Shown: positions 12,101-21,235, counted from the first letter of the stretch. The stretch is 64,000 nt of DNA from Undaria pinnatifida (GCA_012845835.1 JABAKD010000006.1:7362637-7426636); one strand, 5' to 3'. Numbers and translations: made by a program. Notes: generated by a model not told the origin, from the letters alone.

Positions 12101-15100
12101 CCCCCCCCCCGACACGCGTGATAGGCATGTCTTCGCGGGTTTGTATCCGGCGCTCTCTCTATTCCGCGCGAAACTATGGTCAGCAGGGCGGGTAGCCCGA
12201 TTTAAGAGCGCACTGTGACAAGCCAAAACAAGCGATCTTAACTACACATTACTCATATATGCGGTGGGAAATACATATATATTGTAGTATAGGCGAGACA
12301 TGCCGATTTGACCGTTCTTAAGTACCGAATGGTCTTATCCTGGACGCTCTTGAATCGGGGTACCCACTGTATTCCCGGATGTCTCTACCCACGTGAAGCC
12401 ACACGCGTGGATAACAATTTGGTGCCCTTCTCGCAAAGAGTGCCTTTCCCTCGCCCCTTCCGCGCCGTTATCACCCTGCGTATGTTTTGGACGGTGGTGT
12501 GATGTCGGTGCTCCAAGGTCTCTCCAGACCTCGCGCGGTGTGGGCTCCATTTGAATCGCGGTTGTTTGCGTCTTATTGAATATCAGACCTCGTGCTCAAA
12601 CTTCATTTTCCATCTCCTTTTCCTCAATGTTTTGTGTTTTCTTACGTGAATGTGTGGCTGTATGCTAGAGCCGGCAGCGGTTGGATGGGCGTTCGAAGCC
12701 TATCCACCGGGGCTGATGGGGGAAAAGGAAAAGCCGGCCCCCCAAAAGAAGGCGGGTGGGACGCTAAGAGCTACTACCGACTGGCTGGCGAAGACAGAGA
12801 AGGACGTGAAAGCAGCGAGGGAGATGAGGTTGGAATGTGGTTTCGTTAGGGCTGCGAGGTGGCTCGCTGTAAGTCGCGGACTACTTGTTGGATATTGCAG
12901 TTAATGATGGTGTTCTTACATTGGATAGTTTCCATGATGCGCAGCCCCGTGATAAAAAATAAGGCTAAAGCGGTTATATTTCGTGCGGCAATTTGCCGTG
13001 TTATACCTCTTTGGATCTGACTGCGTTTTGTGACTCGGCGTGTAGTGTGTGTTCGCATAGACTAAGTCAGTTTGCTGGCTTTTACTCCCACCACCTAACA
13101 AATACTCAGCTGCGAAGTCCAGTTAGCTCATGATCCTACAGTTTTTATTTCCGCCGACCACTTTCGTCGCCGATGTACTTCCCGGCCATGTGCGCCACGA
13201 AATTGCTTCCACATCCCATGGTCTGTAGTCCTAAGATTATATGAAGCGCAGGATAAACTTTGTGTTTATAAAAAAAACGAAATGCCCTATGTACAGCTGT
13301 GAGATCGAGGATTTCGTCGAAAGTCGTCTTTGCAAGCCGTGTATGATGCTCCGGTCGCGTGTGCTACGGTGTGCCTATGCCCTCATGAAGGATACAGGTC
13401 CGTGGCTCTCCTTAGTGGCAGCTAGTAACAGAGTCAACACGGTGATTTTTTGCAAACATGTTCAACCTCTAATCTTTCTGCACACCGAAACAGTATGACC
13501 CGCTTCGAGGAAGTCGTTTGAAAATCTTTTTTTGCAATAGATGCGCCCGCACGCTTGCAACCTGCAGCAGGAGGCCGGCGTCAAAGTGTCCGTGGCATTT
13601 TGTAAGGAATTTAAAACCTACAAAGGCGGTTAAGGCAATTGCTTAATGTCGTGCCTTTAAGAAGTTTTTTTTAATGGTTTGTCACGGGTCGGATCATTCT
13701 TTCTGGGTCGGATCAGAACAGGGTGACCTGACCCGACCCGTGAGATTTGATAACCTGGTGACCCGATCCGACGTAACTCGACCTGACCCGACTCGACCCG
13801 ACCCGACGCGACCCGACCCGACTCGACCCGCGAGTTTTTGAAAGCCTCCTTCTCCGACCCACGGGCCGCATAATGACCGGTGGGAAGCCCTGATTTTGTT
13901 TTGCCTGCAGCATGCCATACTGCGCATGCCTCAACACGGATACGGCGTACCTTAGCGGCTAGGGTTTAGGCCTCCGACTACGGTCCGATTATTCCTGAAG
14001 CGGAATGTGATCTGTGGTGTCTTTCAGGGCAGGTAGATCCCTGGTACATATGATTTGCATAACCTGTAGATCACGTAGGGCGGACAGATCCCCGATACAT
14101 ATGATCTGCATAACCTGTAGATCACATAGGGCAGATAGATCTCTGGTGCATATGATCTAAATAGTCATGATCTGTGTGATCTTAGTCTTTCAGGGCAAAT
14201 CCTGGTACAGATGATTTGCATAACCTGTAGATCATGTTTGCCGGGTGTAAGCCGGTATGGGCTTGGACTCTCTCGTACTGTGGCACAAGCTTTCTGGGAT
14301 GGATCTGTCCTGCGCCGATCCAGCACAATATATTATAACGACAGATGTAGGATCTGTATGATTGGTATGATCTAGATGATCTAGATCGTGATCTATCCGA
14401 TGTGTGAAAATGTTGAACGTCTGTTTCTTTTTTGTGGCGATGGACGCGGACGAACCGTTAACCTGCCGCAGGGGGTCGCCTCCTCTGCTGTTTGATGCTT
14501 TCCCTGAAGACAGGGTGAAAAAAGAAAATAAACGGCTTATTTTCGTTGGCGATGGATGACGAGCCGGTAACCAGCCGCAGGGGGCCGCCTCCTGCACCCC
14601 GATTTTTCCCTGACGATGGGATAAAAAATGTTGAACGTCTGTTATTTTTTTTTGCGATGGATTCGGACGGACTGTTGACCTGCTGCAGGGAACCGGAACA
14701 AGCGACGACGACAGTGACAGCGGGTTCGACGCCCGTGGGCCTGGTGCTGCAGGAGGAGGTGCCCGCTTCCCCAAGACGGCGGAGGGTAAATGGCCGTCAT
14801 TTTTTTGTCTGACGCTTTTTCTCCTATTTAGAATTGCATCCACCTTGTGGGGACCAAGGGCGCACGGTGCTAGGGGGGATGTAACGACGGTGTAATTATG
14901 TTATAATGATGTTATAATACACCTCCCTTTTTCACTACCGGATTTGAGCCACTCGCAGGAGTGACTCGGTACGTCACGGACAACAAAACCTTTAGGCTTT
15001 TCTTTATTCGGCGCGGCGTAGATTACCCTTCCATTGCGGATTGATACAGTCGATTTGAAACACCACGAAAGCTTAACGTCGCGAACGGAACAGAGGCGTT

Positions 15101-18100
15101 ACTCGAGCGAGTGACCCCCGAGCCACTTCAAACAAAAAAAAAGACTCGAATAGAAACCTCCCTACCGTAACCTGGGGCTGGGGACGCATTGAGTCATCCC
15201 ACGGTAGGGTTTGCACTTTTTGGGGTAAGCTTTTTTTTCTGGGGGGTTGGGCTCCTCAAATGAGGAACTGGCGGTTGGTCTGATACGCTACGAACATGTT
15301 TTCTTTTGGGGCTAGCGAGTGGAAGGCTTTGTTGGACTGCGTGAGCGAATGCCTTCGAATTCATGTTGAGACATTGAGCTTCCTCATGTTAGGAGCTCGG
15401 AAAAATCTTGGAATCTGCTGCACCCCTGCTGTGGGATGACTCTTAGTCGCATGTGTTTTTACACGTAGGCGCGAAATAGGGTTGTTTTTCCAGAAAGTGC
15501 TACGCCTGTGATATCACCTGTCTTGGCGCAACTTCTTAAGCTACGTGGCAGACGAAGCCTTTTTCGCGATGCCGATTGCTTGGCGCGAAACACCCGTCCG
15601 CGCGCACTCTCGTCTGTTTCTACCTTGAAAAAAATAAACATTTTAGCATTGTCTTGAAACGGTGTGAATTGATAAAATGTCACCACCAATCCCGACACAC
15701 ACACATATATATATATGGTACAAGTACATATTTCTATTGCGTCTCTCTTTTGCGAAATAAATAAATTACCAAACCCCTTTTAAAAACTAAATAATACACA
15801 TTACGTAGTCAATAGTTAATATGAAAAAAGGAAACCGCAGGCGCCGACATACAGTCAACTAACTGAAGGTTGTACCACCGATCGCCCGCACCAAAAACAT
15901 CATTAGATCTCCGGTGGGGATATCAAAACCGGCATGAAAATCAAAATGGACTTACGAGCACGGTACACATCGGCTATTTCCAAAGCCAGAAATTAACCCG
16001 GGTTTCATACTGGTACTCTACTTCCCCTTGTAGAACGACGCTCCTACCTCTCTATGCATCGTCTCCATAAATCCCCAAACTAAATTAATACCCATTTTTT
16101 AACTATCGAGATGGTTACAATTACTTGTTCCCTGTTATAAAAAGTTTTTAATATGATACTTAGTATGCTGGGTATGCAAGAAGCGTGATGAGCGGCCAAA
16201 TGTTGCAGGTGTTTCTATTACGAGTGGGAACGGTGATACGTCTCGAAAGGGATGCGTCGTCCATGGTCAACTGACTAAGGCAAGCAACCAATGAGTGCGC
16301 CCGACCCTCCCCCCCCCCCCGGGCCTATTTTGTCTTTTTGCAGTGTCGATGGCCAAATTCGGCAAAGAAGAAGACTACTGGGATCGCTTGGAGCGCTTGG
16401 AAGCAGAGGCGGACGGAAAATCGACGAAGTCGTCGGCACCATCAAATTCGTTTTTGAGCAAGACGCGCCACGCTTCGTCCACGAGCCACGGCAACCCTTC
16501 CCGGAAACAGCATCCTAAGGTACGGAGCGTTCAGCAGCCGATGATGCCCGCCAGATCGCAACCGAAGAAGACTCCACAGGCTCGGCCTCTGACAGGGCCT
16601 CTTGCGGGATCTGCCACTGCCCCTCCGCGGGAAGACAGCAGCGGTCGTCGAAGCCTTCGAAGCTTCTTGCCTCCACCGCCTACAGCAGTCGTTAAGAAAA
16701 GCCAGGAGGGAAAAAGCCTTCGAGATGTTTTACCAGCGCGGCCTACTGAGGTCGGTAAGCGCAGCAGAGAGGAGGAAAGCGGCGGTAAGAAGAAGACTCC
16801 GTCAGGTGCACGCGCGACAGCCACGGCGGCGGCGATTGATAACAGGCAGACGGGCATCTCAAGAAAAACAGGAAGGAGAGCAGCGGTACCACAGCCAAAG
16901 CCGTGGACGCCGGACCAACAACCAGCTATTCAACCGCTGCCACCGCTGCCGACGGTTCCCCAACCTCAGTCCCTGGCTGCCGCTAAAGCCTCACGCCAAA
17001 CCGATCGAACACGGCCACAACCATGGACACCAGACCAACCACCGCCTATTCAACCGCTGCCACCGCCGCCGCCGGTTCCCCCACCTCAGTTCCTCGCGGC
17101 GGCGAAAGCCTCACGCCAAACCGATCGACCGCTGGTTACTGATTTGCTAGCGCACATACTACACCCGAGCGGTAGCGGCAACCCCAGCAGCGATGGAGGT
17201 CATCCGAAAATATCTCCTCCCGGTGGTAACGACGTAAGGCGACGAGACGGCCGTCGCCCGCGCATTTCGCCAGGAGCAAACATCGCGTCAAGCGCTAGCC
17301 GAAGGAAACAAAATGTAACGGGTACACTGCCGGCAAAGCATGCTCCGTCGACGCTGCCCCGCGGGAAAATATCGACGCAGTCGTCGCCGGGGTCGCTACC
17401 CAAGGCGGATAAGGGTTCTGGGGCTGTCGTAGATCTCTTGGCGCAGATGCTTGGTAACCGCGCCGAGCCCGCAAAGAAGCTCGGCGCTGGGAGAGGAGGA
17501 GTGGTTGGGGTGTCACACCCTGCTGCTTCTCTTTCGTCTTCTTTTGCGAGCGCAAAAGGCAGTGGGGGAGGAGCGGCAGGCGTATCACGCTCTGCTGTTT
17601 CTTTTGTGACGCAAGGTACGGCTGATGTGGGAGGCAAAGAAAAGGGTGCCTTCCCGAAGCGAGGCGCTGATCTCCTTGGCGTAAGGAAGCGAGAGGTTGT
17701 GGTCGCCCGCGACTGTCCTAGCAGCACTGGCGCAAGCGCCGGTGCGAGCGCTGGCACGAGCACCAGCGATGAGCGCAGGAGTAGCAGTAGCAGCAGCAGC
17801 GCCCTTGCGCAGCAGCGACTCGGAGGAGCGAAACGCTTGAAAGCGGACGCTAATTATAGGTGTTCGGTTAGCTCGTCGACAGAGGATATTGGTACTTCTG
17901 CTCCATCTTCGCGTCGCGCGGATACCCCAACGAAGAACTCCGACCACGGGGCAGCCCCTACCCGGAAAACGCCTCTCGTGATACGCCGGAAGTTCGGGTC
18001 GTCTAGCGACCGAGGAAGCAACCGCGGCTCCTCAGGTTCACCCCCCCTCAGGGGGGGAGGGTATCGTGCACTTGCGATGATGTCCACCGCAGACGGTCCG

Positions 18101-20143
18101 GTCAACGAGCCAGCCGGTGCAAGGGCGGAGAGGCGACGTACCCCGCCTCTTACCTTCGAGCCCAGTCGGGCTCGCCTGTTGGCGGTAAGTGGGGCTGCGT
18201 GTTCGCTGGACTTACACGGCTTGTTTTGGGTGGCAACGTAAAAGGCATGTTTGTCTGTAAACGCAGATATGGCCTCCGCACACGGGGTAACCAACAAATC
18301 GCTTTGTTTTTGTAGAGATAACCTGGCATGTCTTCGTCAGGTATCTGGGTCATGGTATACTAAAAAAGAACCCCCCCCCTTGTCAGCCATCATGGGGTCT
18401 TCGTCGAGTAGATATCAGCCTTTTCTCTGCCACGACCCGGAAGTGATAATGGCAACGCCATCCGAAAGATAAGCAGCAAAAGCCCACTAACGGACTTACC
18501 TGGTAGTCTTTATTGTACCAGTACAGCACACGTCGAGCGATGAGTGCGCCAGTCAGATGCAGAGCCGAAGAACTCCGAAAACTACCGCACGCAACGAACT
18601 GTATTACCTAGCCGACTAGTACCTAGTCGGCGACTTATAGTTAGCCAACTCATAGTCCCAGTGTCAAGACTTTTCCGTATATAGATGCGTGGAGTTGGAG
18701 GGGGGGGGGGGTGAAAAATGCTCGGGGGTAATCTGAAAGACGAGTGCTATTAATGTCTTACTGCAAGACCGCCCCTCCTGTCGCTGTAATTTTGCATCAC
18801 GATTTTAGATCGCTACATGCCCTTGTATGTCGTACATACGTAGATGGTTTGGGGGGCAAGGCGACCCACGGCCTACTAGCGTCCTTGCGTGCTTGGCCGA
18901 ACGAACCTGTCGCTACGTTACATATACCTTTCCCGCTTACCGGTACACGCTAGCGATGCTGTTTCACGTGTCCCTCCTCGACGGTCTCCGCAAGAAGGCT
19001 GCACCAGGCTGAATTGTTCTATAATATATCTGATGATGGTCTCCCCAAGAAGGCTGCACCAGGCTAAACTGTGCTGAAATATATCTGTCGATTGACCCCA
19101 CGTATCGTATAGACCTATCGGTCGCGTTGGAGTGCAGGCGCACTCGCCGTCTTTATAGGTCAGACGCGCGCTCCTATCTTCCGGTCCGTTCGCGGGATGA
19201 AGGTTGTTGGATACGATTTTCCGGGATTTTCCGCTCTCCGAGATATTTTGTAGTGGACGCGACCCGTCCCCGTGTACGATACGACTGTCAATTCGTTTAC
19301 CTTTGTTTCCGATGGAGTGTTTGTGCTACCGGTCGCAGCGCGCATTGCACTTGATTATCTTGAATGGCTAGATCGGGATCTGTCAACGCGCGTTCGTTAA
19401 TCATTTCCACGTCATAAAAGGATCCTGGTGTAATCCCAAGTGTTAAGCCGCACGTCGAGAGTGCAGTGCTAAAATGGTTGATACTATTTGGTGCACCCTT
19501 CGCCCTCCTCCACTCGTCGTCTGTCCAACAGGGATCGCCAATGGGTGCCGAGAACGGTGCAAGCCAGCCCGGCCGCGGTACCGCACCATTGGCGGGAGCA
19601 GGCGCAAAGCACAGGTAAGCGCGTGCGTACTCAGCTCTGTGATATATACATATTTTGGTGCGAGGACGCCTGGGTGAGAAAACACGTTTTTTGTTTGTTC
19701 GTACCGCCTGTACTTTCGGGCTATAGGCGGGCAAGGGCTGGGTTTAATGGCTGTGCATTCAGCATTTATTTTTTATTTTATCGTCCGATAATGCGCGGCA
19801 TGGGCTTCGACGTCGTCCATCCACTAACATTCACAGGCAGAAGAAGGAACCCAACGGAAACCAAAAACGGATGCCTTCGTACGCACGAAGCCTAACCCCT
19901 TTCTTTTCCTACTTTCGGCTGAGATTTGATATAATCCATCTGCTTGCCTTGCTCCAATCCCCATTTCAACCACATGCTCATCGCAGTTCGTGTTGCATGG
20001 CCTGTTCGATATACAGTCCACTAGTCTTGGCCGCAGGCTTCTGCGTCGACTCGAGTTGTGGACAACTCTGTAGGGTGGATACTCGGATTTTCCTTCGGAG
20101 CAGCGCAACAAACAAGTCGATGGTGGCGTATTTTACAATGTAA
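915..20143 (+). CDS. RecQ-family DNA helicase, RECQ5-like, 3' part of a multi-exon gene
   Basis: ATP-dependent 3'-5' DNA helicase of the RecQ family, expected to act in the nucleus in recombination and replication-fork repair. Proposed exons: 915-1001, 2698-2823, 3856-3935, 8575-8735, 9301-9447, 10967-11108, 12669-12828, 14689-14785, 16344-18184, 19532-19614 and 19837-20143. Intron phases match at every junction, which is the strongest support for the model. Visible in order are motif IV (SGIVYCHK), motif V ([12 protein letters not shown]), motif VI ([11 protein letters not shown]), the zinc-binding region with four cysteines ([18 protein letters not shown], then CNGTCDWC), an acidic Ser/Asp linker and a tail of about 700 residues. 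Motifs 0-III (nucleotide binding, DEAH) are absent here, so the gene starts upstream of the window. The zinc region followed by a long disordered tail resembles RECQ5 rather than BLM or WRN, since no HRDC domain is seen. The last exon is the least certain part. Confidence 0.85.
1193..1442. mobile_element. Family A MITE-like element, copy in RecQ intron
   Basis: About 250 bases with terminal inverted repeats related to GCTACGGTAGAGGTGCAC: left gcgtgctgcgataaaggtag, right the inverted form near 1425-1442. The body shares with other copies a 'gggctccttaaccca...tcgtcggaatgtcg' block and a 'cctaggccatg' block. It is non-coding and lies in the intron after the motif-IV exon. Confidence 0.6.
2229..2490. 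mobile_element. Family A MITE-like element, inverted copy
   Basis: Starts at a TIR with accacggtagaggtgcag, followed by a T-run and 'cttgagatcccccacttgggg'. It ends in 'gattttgggttaagga...' and a degraded TIR. Orientation is opposite to the copy at 1193-1442. The short open frames in it are chance. Confidence 0.5.
2698..2823 (+). CDS. RecQ exon: between motifs IV and V
   Basis: 42 codons in phase 0, from [11 protein letters not shown] to ADAERSDTQ. The [10 protein letters not shown] segment matches the YHAGL...R..vQ signature that precedes motif V in RecQ helicases. The acceptor is cgaag|agg after a T/C-rich tract. The donor is cag|GTGAGC at 2824. The open frame upstream (2641-2697) is intron, because the preceding exon already supplies motif IV. 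Confidence 0.85.
3104..3300. repeat. (TTG)n microsatellite plus family K repeat
   Basis: A (TTG/CTG)n tract runs from about 3107 to 3240. It is followed by a block (cacattaactcgca...cacaggacaggctccagt) that recurs at 44165-44215, also directly after a (TTG)n tract. The poly-Leu and poly-Thr open frames here are artefacts of the microsatellite. The repeat lies inside a RecQ intron. Confidence 0.8.
3462..3715. mobile_element. Family B element with GTCACTT/AAGTGAC hairpins
   Basis: About 250 bases, inverted relative to copies at 7497-7728 and 14925-15190. Near each end is a short stem-loop of the form gtcacttgYgcaagtgac. The interior shares a 'ccattccgttgcggat' type block. The outer end resembles ctacggtaggg. 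Non-coding, intronic. Confidence 0.55.
3856..3935 (+). CDS. RecQ exon: helicase motif V
   Basis: 80 bases, phase 0 in and phase 2 out. It encodes [26 protein letters not shown] plus the first two bases of an Arg codon. AFGMGIDK is the RecQ motif V signature; the more usual preceding ATV is GSV here. The acceptor is aacag|gca. The donor is gtcag|GTGGAC. Confidence 0.88.
5335..5557. mobile_element. 223-base TIR element with internal tandem repeats
   Basis: The ends are inverted copies: aagggtgtgttcggtacggt at the left and accgtgccgaacacgccctt at the right. Inside are about five degenerate 40-base units built on ttcggtacggcRtcaataccggtacc. The flanks aaaaatatg and gaaaattatg could be an imperfect target-site duplication. 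The structure suggests a hAT- or Harbinger-type non-autonomous element, but the superfamily is not proven. Confidence 0.6.
6680..6935. repeat. Tandem pair of about 125-base units
   Basis: Two diverged direct copies share atcccttgtctatatatgat, cgccagatctcactcg, tacaggtgtg and 'agatcacttcggaac'. Unit starts are near 6682 and 6809. No coding capacity is recognised. Confidence 0.7.
7205..7320. repeat. Family Q dispersed repeat fragment
   Basis: Shares caggggagtcaacgacctgt, the cacacgcgatcgaagtatca block and cacgcagcttgca with copies at 13262-13480 (inverted), 31156-31240, 31661-31745, 35038-35125 and 39966-40130. Read on the minus strand it stays open as [14 protein letters not shown], matching the frame of the 13262 and 39966 copies. 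Confidence 0.55.
7362..7485. repeat. Family H GATC-rich repeat
   Basis: Contains gggttggatctg, 'cagatcctgca', 'taacgacgggtataggatctg' and repeated gatgatctac motifs ending in gatctgttcgatttgtga. Related copies lie at 8955-9215 (inverted), 13990-14405, 50130-50505 and 50600-50940. Confidence 0.6.
7497..7728. mobile_element. Family B element copy
   Basis: Starts in ggaggtacccccctttttca and ends in cctcccccctaccgtagc. Hairpin motifs cacttgcacgggtgactc and gtcacttacgaaagtgac sit near the two ends. The interior ccattccgttgcggattcat block is shared with the 14925 copy. Confidence 0.6.
7730..8110. repeat. CCAA-type minisatellite array
   Basis: Degenerate (CCAA)n and (CAAG)n array with a higher-order unit containing taatcaactcgccaagcaac repeated about six times. 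Predicted peptides (NQPTK-rich) are artefacts. Confidence 0.85.
8575..8735 (+). CDS. RecQ exon: helicase motif VI
   Basis: 161 bases, phase 2 in and phase 1 out. Encodes (R)[17 protein letters not shown], then LGRAGRDG, the motif VI arginine-finger segment, and continues to [11 protein letters not shown]. Both splice junctions lie within the same ten-base string, gcag|gttcgt, at 8571-8580 and again at 8732-8741. Confidence 0.9.
8955..9215. repeat. Family H repeat, inverted copy
   Basis: Shares cagatccaacccaggaaact and ggttcccacccagcaacatg (inverted) with 50195-50240, plus gatctaggtcatgtaga and agtggggatcgatgatctg with 50130-50160. It sits just upstream of the zinc-region exon at 9301. Confidence 0.6.
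9301..9447 (+). CDS. RecQ exon: first half of zinc-binding region
   Basis: 147 bases, phase 1 in and out. Encodes [14 protein letters not shown], a basic helical stretch, then [20 protein letters not shown]. The Cys...CRR..LL.hFGE pattern is the first half of the RecQ-Ct zinc module, contributing two cysteines. The acceptor is gatag|gcg; the donor is GTAAGC at 9448. A decayed copy of its 3' end and donor lies at 9652-9700. Confidence 0.9.
9652..9700 (+). pseudogene. Decayed copy of the 3' edge of the RecQ zinc exon
   Basis: gtcgacgcgaagctctcctg at 9658 repeats gtcgacgcgaagctcttttg of the exon at 9411, and the copied donor region reads cagg|gtgaag. Conserved Cys and Gly codons are lost. It lies in the following intron, 247 bases downstream. 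Confidence 0.65.
10480..10960. repeat. Degenerate tandem repeats in RecQ intron, with a partial exon copy
   Basis: About seven diverged units carry ccagatagcaatgacaa and acgaaaactggcagcga motifs. At 10769-10800 one unit contains caggtgtgtcggcggcggta, a copy of the acceptor and first codons of the exon that starts at 10967. Confidence 0.65.
10967..11108 (+). CDS. RecQ exon: second half of zinc-binding region
   Basis: 142 bases, phase 1 in and phase 2 out. Encodes a Gly/Lys linker ([13 protein letters not shown]), then [19 protein letters not shown] and [16 protein letters not shown] supplies the remaining zinc ligands and equals the C..xCDxC signature of RecQ-Ct. The acceptor is atgcag|gtg; the donor is GTGAGA at 11109. 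A complete but broken copy follows at 11352-11497. Confidence 0.9.
11352..11497 (+). pseudogene. Pseudo-exon: broken full-length copy of the second RecQ zinc exon
   Basis: About 80% identical by eye to 10967-11108 along its length: ggcggaggtacgaagggcaa, cgcgagagggtccgcaacg and the exon end are all shared. The zinc cysteines are mutated: tgcaac became ttcaac, and tgtgac became cgcgac. A one-base insertion after gactgg shifts the frame. The donor position reads gcggtgac instead of aggtgag. This is a tandem duplicate of an exon that did not stay functional. Confidence 0.8.
12669..12828 (+). CDS. RecQ exon after the zinc region
   Basis: 160 bases, phase 2 in and phase 0 out. Encodes [14 protein letters not shown], a Gly/Lys/Pro linker, then [13 protein letters not shown] and an acidic end, [13 protein letters not shown]. 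The WD..SYY..G segment resembles the short conserved block after the zinc site in RECQ5 proteins. The acceptor is gctag|agcc. The donor chosen, gag|GTTGGA, is weak; a stop at 12847 means the exon must end before then. Confidence 0.65.
13262..13480. repeat. Family Q repeat, inverted copy
   Basis: Shares gagatcgaggatttcgtcga, 'ctttgcaagcc' and 'ctccggtcgcgtgt' with the inverse of 39966-40130. The same reading frame is open in both (CEIEDFV...LRSRVL). Whether this is a coding remnant or simple sequence identity cannot be told from two or three copies. Confidence 0.5.
13682..13860. repeat. Family E repeat with GACCCGACCCG array
   Basis: Begins cacgggtcggatca, then a (GACCCGACTC)n stretch from about 13725 to 13830. 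Related sequence occurs at 1-45, 58372-58570 and 63927-64000. The Gly-Arg-Val-rich open frames are microsatellite products. Confidence 0.75.
13990..14405. repeat. Family H repeats with a 60-base tandem array
   Basis: Four direct units at about 14020-14240 share 'tttcagggcaggtagatcc', acatatgatttgcataacct and 'gtagatca'. They are followed by a family H copy with gggatggatctg and gatgatctagatcgtgatct at 14290-14400. Confidence 0.7.
14405..14600 (+). pseudogene. Two decayed copies of the acceptor side of the next RecQ exon
   Basis: The real acceptor region (14620-14690) reads atgttgaacgtctgtt, a T-run, gcgatggattcggacgg, then ctgcaggg. Earlier versions occur at 14410-14475 and 14535-14590, each with tgccgcaggggg or agccgcaggggg at the position of the acceptor. 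The copies then diverge from the exon. Confidence 0.7.
14689..14785 (+). CDS. RecQ exon: acidic linker
   Basis: 97 bases, phase 0 in and phase 1 out. Encodes [19 protein letters not shown] and then [14 protein letters not shown]. The acceptor is ctgcag|gga; the donor is GTAAAT at 14786. Phase agreement with both neighbours supports it. Composition suggests a flexible linker with possible casein-kinase-2-type SDDD sites (inference). Confidence 0.7.
14925..15190. mobile_element. Family B element copy
   Basis: Begins acctccctttttcactaccg and ends cctccctaccgtaacc. It has hairpin motifs (cactcgcaggagtgac; ttactcgagcgagtgac) and the ccattgcggatt block. Same orientation as 7497-7728. Confidence 0.6.
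16344..18184 (+). CDS. RecQ large exon: disordered basic/proline-rich tail
   Basis: 1,841 bases encoding about 613 residues, phase 1 in and phase 0 out. It starts [20 protein letters not shown], an acidic helical segment, then becomes Ser/Arg/Lys/Pro-rich. Two 40-residue tandem repeats (PWTPDQ..IQPLPP...[11 protein letters not shown]) lie at 16893-17131. Paired short motifs appear: [13 protein letters not shown] and [13 protein letters not shown] (16651, 16713), and VTDLLAHIL and VVDLLAQML (17134, 17425). The donor is the strong gcg|GTAAGT at 18185. A version read through to the stop at 18239 would also be possible. GC content is clearly higher than in the flanking introns. Confidence 0.8.
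18185..19531 (+). other. RecQ intron, mostly unrecognised sequence
   Basis: Contains a G-run near 18703 and a tandem pair of about 53 bases (aagaaggctgcaccaggct) at 18985-19085. No gene is seen. Confidence 0.55.
19532..19614 (+). CDS. RecQ small exon near the C-terminus
   Basis: 83 bases, phase 0 in and phase 2 out. Encodes [20 protein letters not shown] and AGAGAKH. The acceptor is caacag|gga; the donor is acag|GTAAGC. Low-complexity Gly/Ala tail sequence. Support is from the splice sites and phase only. Confidence 0.6.
19837..20143 (+). CDS. Probable terminal RecQ exon
   Basis: Acceptor tcacag|g. The frame opens with a basic stretch, [19 protein letters not shown], and continues to a stop at 20141-20143. 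The last about 75 residues (LLALLQSPF...CCMACS) do not look like the preceding tail. The true end may be earlier through another splice, or the frame may be wrong. Confidence 0.45.
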
Positions 20144-20289
20144 TGCCAGCTAGATATATAGGGATATGCCGTAAAACTTAATCAAGTCATACTAATTCAA
20201 GTCACTATTTTTTTCACCTTCGAGAGGAGGCGATATATACGGATCTCTCGATGGAAAGCATCCACGTTTGTGAGCAAACCCACGGAACG

Positions 20290-20535
20290 GCAGGATTAGC
20301 GATGCATCAGATAGAGCACTATGGCTCTCGATGGCGTCTGGTAGCTGCTCCAGTCATGTTGTTCGTTCAACACCGAATGCGTCACCCCCCTCCCCCCCGC
20401 CCGCCTCCCCGCAAACCCTCGGAACTCCAGGATTAGCGTCAGATAGAGAAATATCGCTCCTGATGCCTGACGGTAGCTACTCCAGTCGTTAGTTTTGTTC
20501 AACACGCAATGCGCCCCCCCCTCCCCCGTGTTCAA
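20290..20535. repeat. Tandem pair of about 135-base units with C-runs
   Basis: Both units contain ggattagcg, cagatagag, gtagctRctccagtc and gttcaacac, followed by C/T-rich runs. They lie in the intergenic stretch after the RecQ gene. Confidence 0.65.
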
Positions 20536-21047
20536 CACCCAACACATTAGCGTCTTTACATTGAGCAGGAACGGTATTCCGTCTCGAAAGGGATGCGTGG
20601 TCAATTTCCCATTTCCAACTTCTAAAATGATCCTAGTCCAACTCCAAGTGTTTTGTTCCCATGTCGGAAGTGCGGTGCTAAAAGGGTTGAGAGAAGCACA
20701 AAAAAATGAGCAAGCCCTCCTCCCTCCCCTCCTGCCTCCCGATCGTGCTTGTTGGTTGCAGGGCCTCGGGTTGTGCGACGCCGCGGGCTGCTTCGAGTGA
20801 TCGCACCGGGTCCGGAAGTGATTCGCCGCTTAGACCGCGCGGAAGAGGGGCAAGGCGGGCAGACTAGGGGCGAATAATAGTGGAGTACAACCACCTGATA
20901 TGTTGGCGCATGCTTTTGTACGATGGGCGTACGAGAATTTTGTGACTTGACATGTTTTTGGCTGGCGGGGTTTCTTATGTGGGCGGGCTAGGAGCGTAGT
21001 GGAATTTAGACTTGTTAGGCGTTCTCGCATGCTACGGTAGGGGTAGA

Positions 21048-21235
21048 ACTTTTGGGCTACCGTAGGGGTCCACCTATAAGACGGTATCCCGATACAAGGC
21101 GGTCAAAATCGCTTTGGCACGAGTGAGGAATGGCACTCATATAGCCTGGAATGAATAAGGCCGCTTCCCCCAACAAGGCGTTAACATTGCTCTGGTACAC
21201 CGCCGTCTTACCGGGAGACCCCTATATAGTGCTGC
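21048..21235. mobile_element. Family C element (AAGGCGGTC type)
   Basis: About 185 bases with cggtatcccgatacaaggcg, 'gtcaaaatcgctttggca', 'aatgaataaggccgcttccc' and an inverted 'ccgccgtcttaccgg' end. Other copies: 38341-38520 (inverted), 39125-39300, 43527-43712 and 59155-59325. Confidence 0.65.

Noticed and set aside
13694..13937. Gly-Arg-Val repeat protein on the minus strand
   Set aside because: Translation of the GACCCG array; two frames are open equally.
16295..16343. ATG at 16295 as the start of a separate 648-residue gene
   Set aside because: A good acceptor (ttttgcag) at 16341-16343 joins the frame in phase with the preceding RecQ exon; the residues before it are encoded by a C-run.
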